From an uncultured Prevotellaceae bacterium (lineage in GTDB: Bacteria; Bacteroidota; Bacteroidia; Bacteroidales; Bacteroidaceae), in assembly GCA_900317305.1 (NCBI GenBank), contig ONGG01000012.1:33959-97958 (forward strand): DNA of 64,000 bases, written 5' to 3'. Shown here one piece after another: positions 34,122-44,400 of this stretch. A program made the translations under genes and the position numbers. How positions within the stretch are numbered: position 1 is the stretch's first letter; each line of letters begins with the position of its first letter. The notes under the pieces are model-generated. The model saw nothing but the letters and a program-made list of their open reading frames with translations, was not told the origin of the DNA and searched no databases.

Positions 34122-35039
34122 ATGCCTTTAAGAATTCCCGACCGGCTTCCTGCCATCGACTTGCTCAAGGAGGAGAATATCTTCGTGATGGACAACTCGC
34201 GTGCCACCACGCAGGATATCCGACCATTGCGCATCGTGATACTCAACCTCATGCCGTTGAAAATCACTACCGAGACCGACTTGTTGCGCCTGCTCTCCAA
34301 CACACCGCTGCAGTTGGAGATCATGTTCATGAAACTCAAGAGCCACACTCCGAAGAATACACCCGTAGAGCACATGATGATGTTCTACAAGGACTTCGAG
34401 ATACTCAAGACGCAGAAGTTTGATGGCATGATTGTCACTGGTGCGCCTGTAGAGCAACTCGAATACGAGCAGGTAAGTTATTGGGACGAGATTTCGGCCA
34501 TCTTCGAATGGGCCAAGACCAACGTCACCAGCACCGTCTATATCTGTTGGGCGGCCCAGGCCGGCCTCTACTACCACTACAACATTCCCAAGTACACGCT
34601 CGAGCGGAAACTGTTCGGCATCTTCAAACACCGGCCTCTGAGCATCCGTCTGCCCATCTTCCGGGGATTCGACGATGTGTTCTGCATGCCGCACAGCTGC
34701 CATGCCGAGGTGAGGCGCGAGGATATCGAACGCAACCCCCAACTGCAGATTATCGCCGAGTCGCCAGAGGGAGGCGTGGGTATCGTGATGGCACGCGGAG
34801 GACGTGAGTTCTTCATTACCGGCCATCTGGAATATTCGCCCAATACGCTCGACAATGAATACCGCCGCGACCGCGACATCCGCGACGATGTCGACCTGCC
34901 CCGCAACTACTACACCGACGACGACCCCGAAAAGCCACCTTTGGTGACATGGAGGGCACACGCCAACCTGCTCTACAACAACTGGATCAACTATTACGTC
35001 TACCAGACCACTCCCTATAACATCAACGATATCCGATGA
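34122..35039 (+). CDS. metA: Homoserine O-acyltransferase, predicted acetyl-CoA type
   Basis: 305 residues, aligned without gaps to the E. coli numbering: Cys 142 (YICWAAQAGLYY), His 235 and Glu 237 (ITGHLEYSP) are the catalytic set. Residue 111 is Glu (TGAPVEQLEYEQV). In the Bacillus enzyme a Glu here selects acetyl-CoA, while E. coli with Gly uses succinyl-CoA; so I predict homoserine O-acetyltransferase despite the MetA fold. First committed step of methionine synthesis from homoserine. Overlaps the U32 peptidase gene by 4 nt (ATGA). Confidence 0.94.
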   Translation: MPLRIPDRLPAIDLLKEENIFVMDNSRATTQDIRPLRIVILNLMPLKITTETDLLRLLSNTPLQLEIMFMKLKSHTPKNTPVEHMMMFYKDFEILKTQKFDGMIVTGAPVEQLEYEQVSYWDEISAIFEWAKTNVTSTVYICWAAQAGLYYHYNIPKYTLERKLFGIFKHRPLSIRLPIFRGFDDVFCMPHSCHAEVRREDIERNPQLQIIAESPEGGVGIVMARGGREFFITGHLEYSPNTLDNEYRRDRDIRDDVDLPRNYYTDDDPEKPPLVTWRAHANLLYNNWINYYVYQTTPYNINDIR

Positions 35040-36922
35040 TTCCGCTCGAACTCCTCGCACCCGCCAAGAACCTGGAATGTGGCATCGCCGCCATCGACCA
35101 TGGGGCCGATGCCGTGTATATCGGTGCGGGGAAGTTTGGGGCCAGGGCTGCCGCCACCAACAACATCGACGACATCCGTTCACTGTGCCTGTATGCCCAC
35201 CGCTTCGGTGCCAGCGTCTATGTCACGGTCAATACTATCGTATACGAACATGAGTTGGAGGAGGCCAGAAGGTTGGTGGGCGAGTTGTGCGATGCAGGTG
35301 CCGATGCGCTGCTCGTGCAGGACATGGCGCTCGTTGGCATCGCCGCCGAGGAGGCTTTGCGCCGTGGGGTGGCGCTGTCGCTCCATGCCAGTACGCAGAC
35401 CGACAACCGCTCGGCCGAGAAAGTGGAATGGCTTGCGGCAAATGGTTTTAGCCGAGTGGTGCTCGCACGCGAGTTGTCGCTCGACGAGATAGCCCATATC
35501 CACCGCAGGGTGCCGGGCATGCAACTCGAGGCGTTTGTCCATGGAGCGCTCTGTGTGAGCTACTCCGGACAGTGCTATGCCTCACAGTATTGTTTCGGTC
35601 GTAGTGCCAATCGTGGTGAGTGTGCGCAGTTCTGCCGGTTAAGTTTCGACCTGGTGGATGCCAATGGTGTCTCAGTCGACCGGCCACGTCATTGGCTATC
35701 GCTGAAGGATATGTGCCGCATCGACCGCCTGGGACAGATGGCAGAGGCCGGTGTCTGTTCGTTCAAGATCGAGGGGCGTCTCAAAGACCTCTCGTATGTG
35801 AAGAATGTGGTGGCAGCCTATAGCCAGGCGCTCGACAAGGTGGTGGCACAGAGCGGAGGCAGGTATCGCAGGGCATCGCTCGGACGTGTGCAGTATACGT
35901 TCACCCCCGACCTGAGCAAGACGTTCAACCGGGGATTCACGCGATATTTCATCGATGGCGCCGATGATGGCATCGCCTCGCCCGACACGCCCAAGGCACT
36001 GGGCGAGTTTGTGGGCAAGGTGAAGGAGGCACGGCGCGACTCGTTCAATGTGGCCGGTTTGGCCACCTTTGCCAATGGCGACGGACTGTGCTTTTTCGAC
36101 CGCGACCGGCAGTTGCGTGGCTTTCGCGTGAACCGGGTGGAGGGCAACCGCATCTTCCCACAGCAGATGCCGCAGCAGTTGCGCCCAGGTATGGGGCTGT
36201 ATCGGAATGCTGACGCCGCGATGGATAAGTTGCTGGGCAAAACCAGTGCCACACGCAGCATCGCTGTCTTGCTGCACCTTGCCCTGACAGAAAAAGGGCT
36301 GCGGCTCACTGCCCAGGTGCCTCAAAGCGACATTGAGGCAAGAGCTGAGATGGAGATGGCACCCGAGGTGGCACGGCAGTCGCAGGCAGAGAATATCCGC
36401 CGGCAGTTGTCTCGATTGGGCAACACGGTGTATGTGGCCGAGGAGGTGACCATGGATGCCGCTGCCGCCAACTTGTTTGTGCCGTCGAGTATGCTCGCCG
36501 AACTGCGCAGGCAAATGGTAGCGGCACTCGACCTTAAGATTCTTCAATATTTCAGAAATCGTGAGAATCCTGAGGTACTTGATTCCCAGAATGGTCGTTC
36601 TCCAAGTTTCCCCGACGAAGATGCCTATCGGCAATACCCTTATCTGCTCAATGTGGCTAACTCCTCTGCCCGTGAGTTCTATGCCCGGCAGGGTATGGAG
36701 AGGGTAGGCGAGGCATTCGAGTGTATGCCACATGAAGCGGGACAACCCCATTTGCTCATGCGTTGTAGGCATTGTCTGCGCCGCACCATGGGGTGCTGCA
36801 CGCGTGAGAGCCGGCAACGGCCCGGTTGGCACGAGCCTCTCTACTTGGTACTGCCCGACAAACGGCGCTTCCGGTTGAAATTCGACTGTCGGAATTGTGA
36901 AATGTTAGTGTTTTCGTCATGA
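35036..36922 (+). CDS. Peptidase U32 family protein (RlhA/TrhP-like, extended)
   Basis: 628 residues. The U32 core starts at PLELLAPAKNLECGIAAIDH and GADAVYIGAGKFGARAAATN; the cysteine-containing signature is YSGQCYASQYCFGRSANRGE followed by CAQFCRL. A long C-terminal extension carries a collagenase-like domain (about 320-510) and a CxxC-containing end (RCRHCLRRTMGCC, CRNCEMLVFSS). Several U32 members are now known to act in tRNA or rRNA hydroxylation with Fe-S help and not as proteases, and the Cys set here suits that. Translationally coupled to metA and 4-nt overlapping with the next gene. Confidence 0.9.
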   Translation: MIPLELLAPAKNLECGIAAIDHGADAVYIGAGKFGARAAATNNIDDIRSLCLYAHRFGASVYVTVNTIVYEHELEEARRLVGELCDAGADALLVQDMALVGIAAEEALRRGVALSLHASTQTDNRSAEKVEWLAANGFSRVVLARELSLDEIAHIHRRVPGMQLEAFVHGALCVSYSGQCYASQYCFGRSANRGECAQFCRLSFDLVDANGVSVDRPRHWLSLKDMCRIDRLGQMAEAGVCSFKIEGRLKDLSYVKNVVAAYSQALDKVVAQSGGRYRRASLGRVQYTFTPDLSKTFNRGFTRYFIDGADDGIASPDTPKALGEFVGKVKEARRDSFNVAGLATFANGDGLCFFDRDRQLRGFRVNRVEGNRIFPQQMPQQLRPGMGLYRNADAAMDKLLGKTSATRSIAVLLHLALTEKGLRLTAQVPQSDIEARAEMEMAPEVARQSQAENIRRQLSRLGNTVYVAEEVTMDAAAANLFVPSSMLAELRRQMVAALDLKILQYFRNRENPEVLDSQNGRSPSFPDEDAYRQYPYLLNVANSSAREFYARQGMERVGEAFECMPHEAGQPHLLMRCRHCLRRTMGCCTRESRQRPGWHEPLYLVLPDKRRFRLKFDCRNCEMLVFSS

Positions 36923-37908
36923 GAGAGAAATATATATTGCCACTGCTGCTGTCGTTGCTCTTGCTGTCGGCTTGCTACCATAGGCCAGTCCGCCAGCAGG
37001 TGCCGCAAGCCGTGCTTACCGAGCAGCAGCTCGACTCCATTGCCTTTGCACGCACTCACCACTACACCATTAACTACAACTTTATGGTGAGCGACGACTC
37101 GCTCATGCTTACCCGCCAGATGCCCGAGGAGGCCGTGAGTAACCTGCCTACCGACTCGTTTGCCATCGGCCCCGACCAGCGGTTGGTGGTGGCCGATATC
37201 CGCATCCTTCCCGCCGACTCCGTCGACTCAGTATGGGTGCAGTTGGCTCAGGAGGATGGCACTTTCGGATGGGTGCACGAGAGCGAGATGCTCAAAACCG
37301 TGGAGCCCGACGACCCCATCTCTCAGTTCATCTCCTTCTTCTCCGACGAGCACCTGCTCATCTTCCTGCTTGTGTTCGTACTCATTATCACCGCCTATGG
37401 CATGTACAAACTGCTCAGGCGTAAGGCACATATCGTGCATTTCAACGACATCGCCACGTTCTATCCCACGCTTTTCGCACTCGTTGTGGCCGTTTCGGCC
37501 ACTCTCTATGCCAGCATCCAGTTGTTTGCTCCCGATGCTTGGCAGGAGTTCTATTTCCATCCCTCGCTCAATCCGTTCTCGCAGCCTGCATTGCTGGCGT
37601 TGTTCCTCTCCTCGGTATGGGCTATCCTCATCGTGGGCATTGCCGTGGTCGATGATACTTTCCGGCATCTTAACTTGAGCGATGGCGTGCTCTACCTGCT
37701 CGGACTGGCAGGCGTGTGCGCTGTCAACTACATCGTGTTCACCCTCACCACGATGTACTATATCGGATACCTGTTACTCGTGGCTTATGTGGCTTTCGCG
37801 CTGTGGCGCTATTTCACCCATACGCGAAGCAAGTATATCTGTGGCAACTGCGGACTGCAAATCAAGAAGAAAGGCCGCTGCCCGCATTGCGGTGCGCTCA
37901 ATGTTTAG
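36919..37908 (+). CDS. Lipoprotein-like membrane protein with C-terminal zinc ribbon
   Basis: 329 residues. N-terminal signal with lipobox LLSAC (Cys 19); about 20-125 is soluble and SH3-like (VWVQLAQEDGTFGWVHESEM); then membrane helices at about 146-165, 187-205, 228-245, 258-275 and 279-295; finally a zinc ribbon YICGNCGLQIKKKGRCPHCG (two CxxC pairs). If the N-terminus is lipidated outside and the ribbon is inside, the helix number must be odd, which fits five. Family not recognised beyond zinc-ribbon proteins of Bacteroidales. Overlaps the U32 gene by 4 nt. Confidence 0.75.
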   Translation: MREKYILPLLLSLLLLSACYHRPVRQQVPQAVLTEQQLDSIAFARTHHYTINYNFMVSDDSLMLTRQMPEEAVSNLPTDSFAIGPDQRLVVADIRILPADSVDSVWVQLAQEDGTFGWVHESEMLKTVEPDDPISQFISFFSDEHLLIFLLVFVLIITAYGMYKLLRRKAHIVHFNDIATFYPTLFALVVAVSATLYASIQLFAPDAWQEFYFHPSLNPFSQPALLALFLSSVWAILIVGIAVVDDTFRHLNLSDGVLYLLGLAGVCAVNYIVFTLTTMYYIGYLLLVAYVAFALWRYFTHTRSKYICGNCGLQIKKKGRCPHCGALNV

Positions 37909-37968
37909 ATTTGAAATAATTCCAGCTAATTCAATCCACGCATCAACCATAATGACCAAATAAGGATG

Positions 37969-37998
37969 AGTACTGGTGCCCAAAAACGCACCAGTACT
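37969..37998 (+). terminator. Terminator of the metA-U32-zinc-ribbon operon
   Basis: AGTACTGGTGC (37969-37979) pairs perfectly with GCACCAGTACT (37988-37998); ATCTTTTTG follows. Confidence 0.9.
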
Positions 37999-38070
37999 AT
38001 CTTTTTGATTATAACCACTTCATCAAACCTCAACAAAGCCTTGTTGTGGCAAAGAAAAGCGGATTTTTTC

Positions 38071-38101
38071 TTTGTGTTGTCTTGGGTTTTCGTTAATTTT
38101 G
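38071..38101 (+). promoter_or_regulatory. Promoter of the tubulin-like/actin-like operon
   Basis: TTTG (38071-38074), 19-nt spacer, TAATTTTG (38094-38101): exact consensus. The leader to ATG 38208 is about 100 nt and can form a small hairpin (AGCCAGGGAA ... TTTCCTTGGCT, near 38110-38135). Confidence 0.8.
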
Positions 38102-38207
38102 CAGTTGATTAGCCAGGGAATGCCTTTCCTTGGCTTAGGTTGATATGGAGCAACCATTTCAGATGGGTCCCGTAATTTAGCTTTGTCAGATTTCAAAACA
38201 TCAAAAC

Positions 38208-39503
38208 ATGAGAAAACTTTTGGCCATCTTGCTGGTGGTGGCTTTGGCTGTAGTGGGAATTCTTATCGGGAGACAATCCTCCCGAGTTGATGATAATGGC
38301 CATTTCCTTCCACCAGATACCGCCACGTTGAAGACGGCCAAGCCCGTGGTGCGCATTTATATGGAGAACTCCGGCAGTATGAACGGATATGTGACCACCA
38401 ACTCGCAGTTCAAGAACGCACTCGGACACCTCATCACCAAGGCCGATGGTTTCTACAGCGGAACGCGGCTCGACTTCATCAACCAGGGCATCTTCCACAC
38501 CCCGATGTGCGACGACCTCGACAACTTCGTGCTCAACCTGAATCCCGCTTCGATGCAGGTGGGTAACACCAGCTCTACCGATATCAACAAGATATTCAAG
38601 ATGATTCTCGACCATACCTCGCGCGACACCATATCGGTGCTCGTGAGCGACTGCATGTATGATGTCGACAACGTGGGCAACCTGCTCTCCGCCGCCGCCA
38701 CCAGCACCACTGGCACCTTCATGAAGGCCATCCGTCGTGCGCGCGATGACAAGCATGAGTTCGCCACCGTCATCATGCAGTGTATGTCGGAATTCAGCGG
38801 CAACTACTATGAGGGCAACCAGGCCATCGCCTGCAATGGGCAACGACCCTATTATGTTATCGTGATGGGCAACCTTGAACAGGTGACTGACTTCTGCCAT
38901 CATATGGAATTGGAGGACACTGCCACGGGTCTGCCAGGCCTCACCCACAAATACATGATATCATCGGAGCCTACATGGCAGCTCGACAACATGACCGCCC
39001 GCATCTTCGCCAGCGACTTCACCAATGCCGTTCGCATTCAGGCCAATCACGACGGGCTGAACGTGCGCAAGGTGACCATCGACCAGGAGCAGAGCAACTT
39101 CAACTTCGCGCTCGGACTGGGCGTGAGCCATCTCTTCACTGATCTCTCCTACCTGCTCGACAAAGACAATTATGAGGTGGAACCCTCGCAGTATAAAATC
39201 ACTGACGTCAACGACGAGGCCAAGTTCACCGAATGCGACTTCTTCCGTCATCCTATCTGCGTGCAGATGGTGGTGCTCGGACAGAACTATGCCCCGCAAC
39301 TCACCCTGCGGCTCAAGAACAAGGTGCCGGCTTGGGTGAGTGAGTGCAGTTACAACAAGCGGTTGGGTACGCTCCCCGAGAGCCACCAGTCGTATGCCAT
39401 CTACGAGATGGTGGAGGGCATCTACAGCGCTTTCTACAACTCGATGGACACCAACAGCCGCGACCTCTTCCAACTTCAGGTGAAGTTTGAAGGGTATGAA
39501 TAA
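38208..39503 (+). CDS. Membrane-tethered vWA-like protein
   Basis: 431 residues. One N-terminal membrane helix (about 3-21) and a large extracytoplasmic or cytoplasmic part. A vWA-like metal site is visible: VRIYMENSGSMNGY (E53-x-S55-x-S57, with Glu replacing the first Asp of the DxSxS motif), TSSTDINKIF (about 121-130) and SVLVSDCMYD (Asp 148). The rest (about 260-430) is beta-rich and not recognised. First gene of a five-gene operon with a tubulin-like and an actin/Hsp70-like protein; vWA partners of bacterial tubulin-like proteins are known from comparative work. Probably a metal-dependent protein-binding adaptor at the membrane. Confidence 0.75.
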   Translation: MRKLLAILLVVALAVVGILIGRQSSRVDDNGHFLPPDTATLKTAKPVVRIYMENSGSMNGYVTTNSQFKNALGHLITKADGFYSGTRLDFINQGIFHTPMCDDLDNFVLNLNPASMQVGNTSSTDINKIFKMILDHTSRDTISVLVSDCMYDVDNVGNLLSAAATSTTGTFMKAIRRARDDKHEFATVIMQCMSEFSGNYYEGNQAIACNGQRPYYVIVMGNLEQVTDFCHHMELEDTATGLPGLTHKYMISSEPTWQLDNMTARIFASDFTNAVRIQANHDGLNVRKVTIDQEQSNFNFALGLGVSHLFTDLSYLLDKDNYEVEPSQYKITDVNDEAKFTECDFFRHPICVQMVVLGQNYAPQLTLRLKNKVPAWVSECSYNKRLGTLPESHQSYAIYEMVEGIYSAFYNSMDTNSRDLFQLQVKFEGYE

Positions 39504-39524
39504 CCACGAAATCAAGAAGAAACT

Positions 39525-39941
39525 ATGGATATAATATCAGAAATTCTCGAATTGTTCGGAGCCGCCTACCTCGGCGACTTCTCCAAGTACATGTTCCAGG
39601 CCGGAGCCTATGGCACTGTGTTCTACGTGATGCTTCTGCTGCCCCTCTTGGTGGCTTTTGTCTATTACATCGTGCTCGACCACATCCTGCTCGCACAGTT
39701 GCGCAAGTGGTTGATTATCGGCGTATCCACCAGTGCTGTGGCCGCCCTCGTGGCGATGTTCATCGCACACCAGCAGATCGACGGGTTCACCTTCTCGCAG
39801 AACATCCTCAATGCCAACATCGGGTCGGCCGACTATCTCTCCTTCGGTTTCATCGTGTTCTTCTACAGCGCGCTGCTTTATTTCGTCTTCTCTCTCCTCC
39901 TCAAGTCGTTCAGCAGCAGGTCGAGGAACATCCCGTTCTAA
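39525..39941 (+). CDS. Small three-helix membrane protein
   Basis: 138 residues with hydrophobic helices at about 30-52 (TVFYVMLLLPLLVAFVYYIV), 62-82 (WLIIGVSTSAVAALVAMFIA) and 104-127 (YLSFGFIVFFYSALLYFVFS). No signal peptide. Starts 21 nt after the vWA-like gene and ends 16 nt before the tubulin-like gene. It could be the membrane base of the complex; no family was recognised. Confidence 0.8.
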   Translation: MDIISEILELFGAAYLGDFSKYMFQAGAYGTVFYVMLLLPLLVAFVYYIVLDHILLAQLRKWLIIGVSTSAVAALVAMFIAHQQIDGFTFSQNILNANIGSADYLSFGFIVFFYSALLYFVFSLLLKSFSSRSRNIPF

Positions 39942-39957
39942 TGAGTAAATTCCCAAT

Positions 39958-41418
39958 ATGAGCAAACTATATATCTATGGCATCGGAGGTACGGGGGCAA
40001 GGGTTTTGCGCTCACTCACGATGCTCCTCGCCTCGGGCGTGACGCTGGGCGACAAGATCGACACCATCGTGCCCGTCATCATCGACCCCGACACTAGCAA
40101 TGGCGACCTCACACGCACCATCTCGCTGATGCAACTCTACAAGAAAGTGCGCCAGCACCTCTCCTTCGACAACCGTCCAGAGAAGAAGGGCTATTTCAAG
40201 GTCGACATCGACGATATGAACACCAACTTCAGGCTGCATCTCAACAATGTGGCCAATATGAAGTTTTCCGACTATATCGCCTACAACCGCTTCGCCAACC
40301 AAGGACAGGCCGACAGCAACCAAGCGCTCCTCAGCCTGCTCTTCTCCGACAAGAACCTGGCCTGTCCGCTCGACGTGGGCTTCAAGGGCAACCCCAACAT
40401 GGGCAGCATCGTGCTCAACGACCCGAAGAACACCGAGTCGCTGGTGTCGCTCCTGCAGCATTTCCAGAGCGAAGACCAGATTTTCGTCATCAGCAGCATC
40501 TTTGGCGGCACGGGCGCCGCAGGCTTCCCCTTGCTCCAGAAAACCTTCCGTGAGGCTGAGCGGCTCAATATGCCCAACTCATCGGCTATCGCCAACGCTG
40601 CCATCGGGGCCGTCACCGTTTTGCCTTATTTTGGCTTGAAAGAGAATTCGGAGAGCGAGATCAATATGGAGACCTTCATTGCGAAGACCAAGGCCGCACT
40701 CAAGTACTATATTGGCAACCTCGATGTAGACAACCTCTACTACATCAGCGACAATATCAAAAACCGCTACGAGAATGTGGAAGGAGCCACAGAGCAGCGC
40801 AACAAGGCCCACTTCGTGGAACTGGCCGCGGCGCTGGCCATCGTCGATTTCGCCAATTCCAACGTGGTGCACAACCAGGTACACACCAGTACGTCGTACC
40901 GTGAGTTCGCCGTGAAGGCCGACGAGAACCCCATCTCGCTCAATGAGCTGTGCTCCTCTACCTTTGGTGCCGTGGGCCGCGAGATGATCAGTTTCTATCT
41001 CTTCTCGCGCTTCCTCATGGAGCATTTCCACCTCACACACGACTACGCTTGGGCCAAGACTCCGCAGATGAAGAACGTGAGTTACAACGACGCCTTCTTC
41101 GCCGACCTGCGGCAGTTTGCCGACCTTTACAAGAACAATTGGCTGAAGGAACTCTCCGACAACCAGCGCAGTTTCCAACCCTTCGACCTCTTCGCCAATA
41201 CCGACGACGTGTTCGACACCATCATGCATATCGAACCCAAGAAGACCAGCATGCTGGGCCGTATGCTCGGCAAGAACCTCAAGGGCTATCCCGCCATCGA
41301 CTCCGAGGTGTCGGACGTGTCGATGAAGAAACTGCGTGGGCTCGATGCCTACAATTATTTCATGACCGTGCACGAGCAGGCCATCAACAACGTGATTAAA
41401 AAGAAATACAATATTTGA
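39958..41418 (+). CDS. Tubulin/FtsZ-like GTPase (Tubulin_2-type)
   Basis: 486 residues. The N-terminus LYIYGIGGTGARVLRSL (GGTG loop at 10-13) corresponds to the first nucleotide-binding turn of FtsZ/tubulin. IIDPDTSNGDLTR (41-53) occupies the ribose-contact position, and SSIFGGTGAAGFP (179-191) is the tubulin signature loop (GGGTGS/TG in FtsZ). The remainder (about 200-486) is the unrecognised C-terminal half. This fits the tubulin-like family proposed by Makarova and Koonin to act in membrane remodelling with vWA proteins. Whether it polymerises is unknown. Fourth-gene coupling: the next gene begins 3 nt after the stop. Confidence 0.85.
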   Translation: MSKLYIYGIGGTGARVLRSLTMLLASGVTLGDKIDTIVPVIIDPDTSNGDLTRTISLMQLYKKVRQHLSFDNRPEKKGYFKVDIDDMNTNFRLHLNNVANMKFSDYIAYNRFANQGQADSNQALLSLLFSDKNLACPLDVGFKGNPNMGSIVLNDPKNTESLVSLLQHFQSEDQIFVISSIFGGTGAAGFPLLQKTFREAERLNMPNSSAIANAAIGAVTVLPYFGLKENSESEINMETFIAKTKAALKYYIGNLDVDNLYYISDNIKNRYENVEGATEQRNKAHFVELAAALAIVDFANSNVVHNQVHTSTSYREFAVKADENPISLNELCSSTFGAVGREMISFYLFSRFLMEHFHLTHDYAWAKTPQMKNVSYNDAFFADLRQFADLYKNNWLKELSDNQRSFQPFDLFANTDDVFDTIMHIEPKKTSMLGRMLGKNLKGYPAIDSEVSDVSMKKLRGLDAYNYFMTVHEQAINNVIKKKYNI

Positions 41419-41421
41419 TTT

Positions 41422-44400
41422 ATGGCATACGTTTTCAGATTCCATAAAGGGAGTGAGACTATCGAGGGATGGCAGGAGACCACCCAACTGGGCATGAAGG
41501 ACATCGAGACTATCGAGGACCCCAATGGTGCCAAGGCTTCGCTACCCATCACCTCTATCCCCACGCCGTTCGCCGGATTCGAACTGGCAAAGGCGGCTTT
41601 CGCCTATTGTGCCGAGATGGGGGTGAGGGGTTCTACCATCTACCACAAGATGGCAGCCAATGCGCTCGACGTGCTTGAGATCTTCTTCTGCTTCAAGAGC
41701 AAGTATGCCAAACTGTTCCAGATCGTGACATGGGACAAGACCAACGACCTGCAGCGGTTGGCCTCCGACGGTGTGCCTGAGCATGCTGCCGTGGCGGCCA
41801 CCCTGGGACTTTTCCTCTCGCAGGATGCGCAAAGCTTCAACTTCGCCCGCATGCAGTATATCTATATGCTCAACTACATCGGACCGGGAGCCGTAGGCCA
41901 AATCAATATCGTGGGCGGCACCTCGCCCACCTCTGTATGCATGGCTTCGGCCAACGACCTGTCGTATGTGAAGGGGGTATATCTGAGCAACTACCACGAG
42001 GCGTTCCATCCCGATGAGGATGGCACCTTCCGCTCACTCGTCGACCGCGACCGCGAGTTCCGCGAGTATGTCTACCTGCTTTCCAAGCAGCAGGGGTTCA
42101 ACGCACTCTTCAATGAGTTCAATGCTTATGTCGACGCTTGTTTCAAGGCCGACACCGATACCGAGTTCAAGAACCGCATGAACCTCGCGCAGCCCAGCCT
42201 CTATGGCAGCATCTATCAGCCTCTGCTGGCTGGCAGCTCGCAGATGATGCTGGCCGGCGACATACCGGTGATGTGTACCGCTGGTGACAGAATCGCCGAG
42301 GAGAGCGACTTCCGTATCCTATCCGAGGGCGAGCAGCAGCGCCTGCCGCTTGTGCTGCCCTCTGAGCCTTACTTTGAGTCGGGCATGCGCTACACTACTT
42401 CGGAGTGGAAACCCAATCTTATGGTGCCCTTGGCCGACCGCCGTCCTATCGATGAGCGCACGTTGCCATTCGACACCACGCAGTATCCATATCTCACCAC
42501 CGACGATGTGTTTGAGCCTTACCTCATCCGCACCGTATTCCCTGTCAACGAGTCGGCGTTCTTCACCAACATGTTCAGGGGCAATAACCGTACGGCCGAT
42601 GAGTGCCAGTATCTTTTGCCGCTGAAGCCAGAGGTGTTCCGCTATCTCTCGGTGAAGACCATAACAGGGTATGCAGGCAACTCGTCGAAGCCTGTTTTCC
42701 AACTCAACGAGATGCCCGACGGACGTATGCAGGCGGTCATCAACATTCCTGTGCAGAAAGGACGCTATGTTACCTTGCACCGTGAGTATACCACCGTACA
42801 GGTAGACCCCGACCCCGAGCGCCTCATCTGGCCCATTATGGAATGTCGGTTCGACCTCTTCCTCTTCCCCAGCTACCACATCGAGGATCCCGACTTGGAG
42901 AAGCCACAGCGTGTCTACCTGGTCGATGAGGATACCTCGGGTTACAAGAAAGACCAGTTCCGCTATTCGGTCTATGCCTATCGTGGGCACGACAGAGAGC
43001 CCTTGCACCACACCTTGGTGGAACGTGCCGACAAACGCCAGCAGTTCCTCACGTCGAAGTATTTCTGCCTCGGCGAGGAGTTCGACTACCTGGTACTCAC
43101 CAACACCATCGCCAGTGGCATTCTCATACCGCTCTACCGCACGGTGAAGCAAGGCAGCAAGGTGTTCGACTTCGCCATCGACTTCGGTACCACCAACACC
43201 CATGTGGAGTACAAGACCGATACCGATCCCGAACCACAACCCCTCACCATCGGCACCGATGAGGTGCAGGTGCTCACCCTCAACTCTCACTCGCGCAAGG
43301 CCGTGCAGATGATCGACCAGGAAGGCCTGGAGTCGTTCTACGGTGGTCCGGCGCAGGCATTCATGCAGGAGTTCTTGCCCGTGGTCATCGGCGAGGGCGA
43401 GATTGCGCGTTTCCCCATGCGCACCAACCTTTGTTACCGCTCGGGCCATAGCGTGGAAGGCCGTGAGATCTTCCCGCTGGCCGACTACAACATCGGCTTC
43501 CACTATGAGAAGGAAGACACCTACGACTACAATGAGACCCGTCCCGACCTGAAGTGGGACAGCAGCCGTGGCAACAATCTGCTCGTGGAGGCTTATTTCG
43601 AGGAGTTGCTCATGCTCATTCGCAACAAGGTGTTGCTTTCGGGCGGATACCTGGCACGCACAAGCATCACATGGTTCTACCCGGTGTGTATGCAACCCTA
43701 CCAGATTTCCAATCTCGAGAACTCTTGGAACAAGTTATGCCGCCGTCTCATCTCTCCACAAGGCTATAAGTTGCAGAAAGTGGCCGAGTCGTTGGCTCCA
43801 TACTATTATTACACGAAGAAGGAGGATGTGGATGCTGAGAGCCGCCCCGTCGTGTCGATGGACATTGGTGGTGGCACTACCGACTTTGTGGTCTACCATA
43901 GTGGCAACCAGGCTACGCTCATCTCATCGGTGCGCTTCGCCGGTAACAACATCTATGGTGACTTCCTGGGACGTGGACCCGAGTATAATGGTTTCGTGAA
44001 AGCGTTCGCTCCCGATTTCGACGTGAAACTGAGGGATATCAGCGGCGTGAGCGATGTCTATGCCAAGTCGAAGCGCAGCAGCGCCGAGTTCATCTCGTTC
44101 CTCTACTCGCTCGACAGCAATCCGCGTATGGCCGGGCGGGGCATCTCGTTCTCCGAGGAATTGCGTGCCAACCAGGAAATGAGGGTGGTGCTGATGATGT
44201 TCTTTGCCGCCGAGGTCTACTATGCCGCCAAACTCCTGGAGATGCAGAAACTGAAGACACCGGCTTATATCACCGTGAGTGGAACGGCCTCGAAGGTGCT
44301 CACGCTCATCGGCAGCATCGATGCCTTGCAGTCGCTGGCTACCCATATCTTCAACGATGTGCTGGGCGACACTGGTCGTGTGGAACTCAAATTGGTGGAG

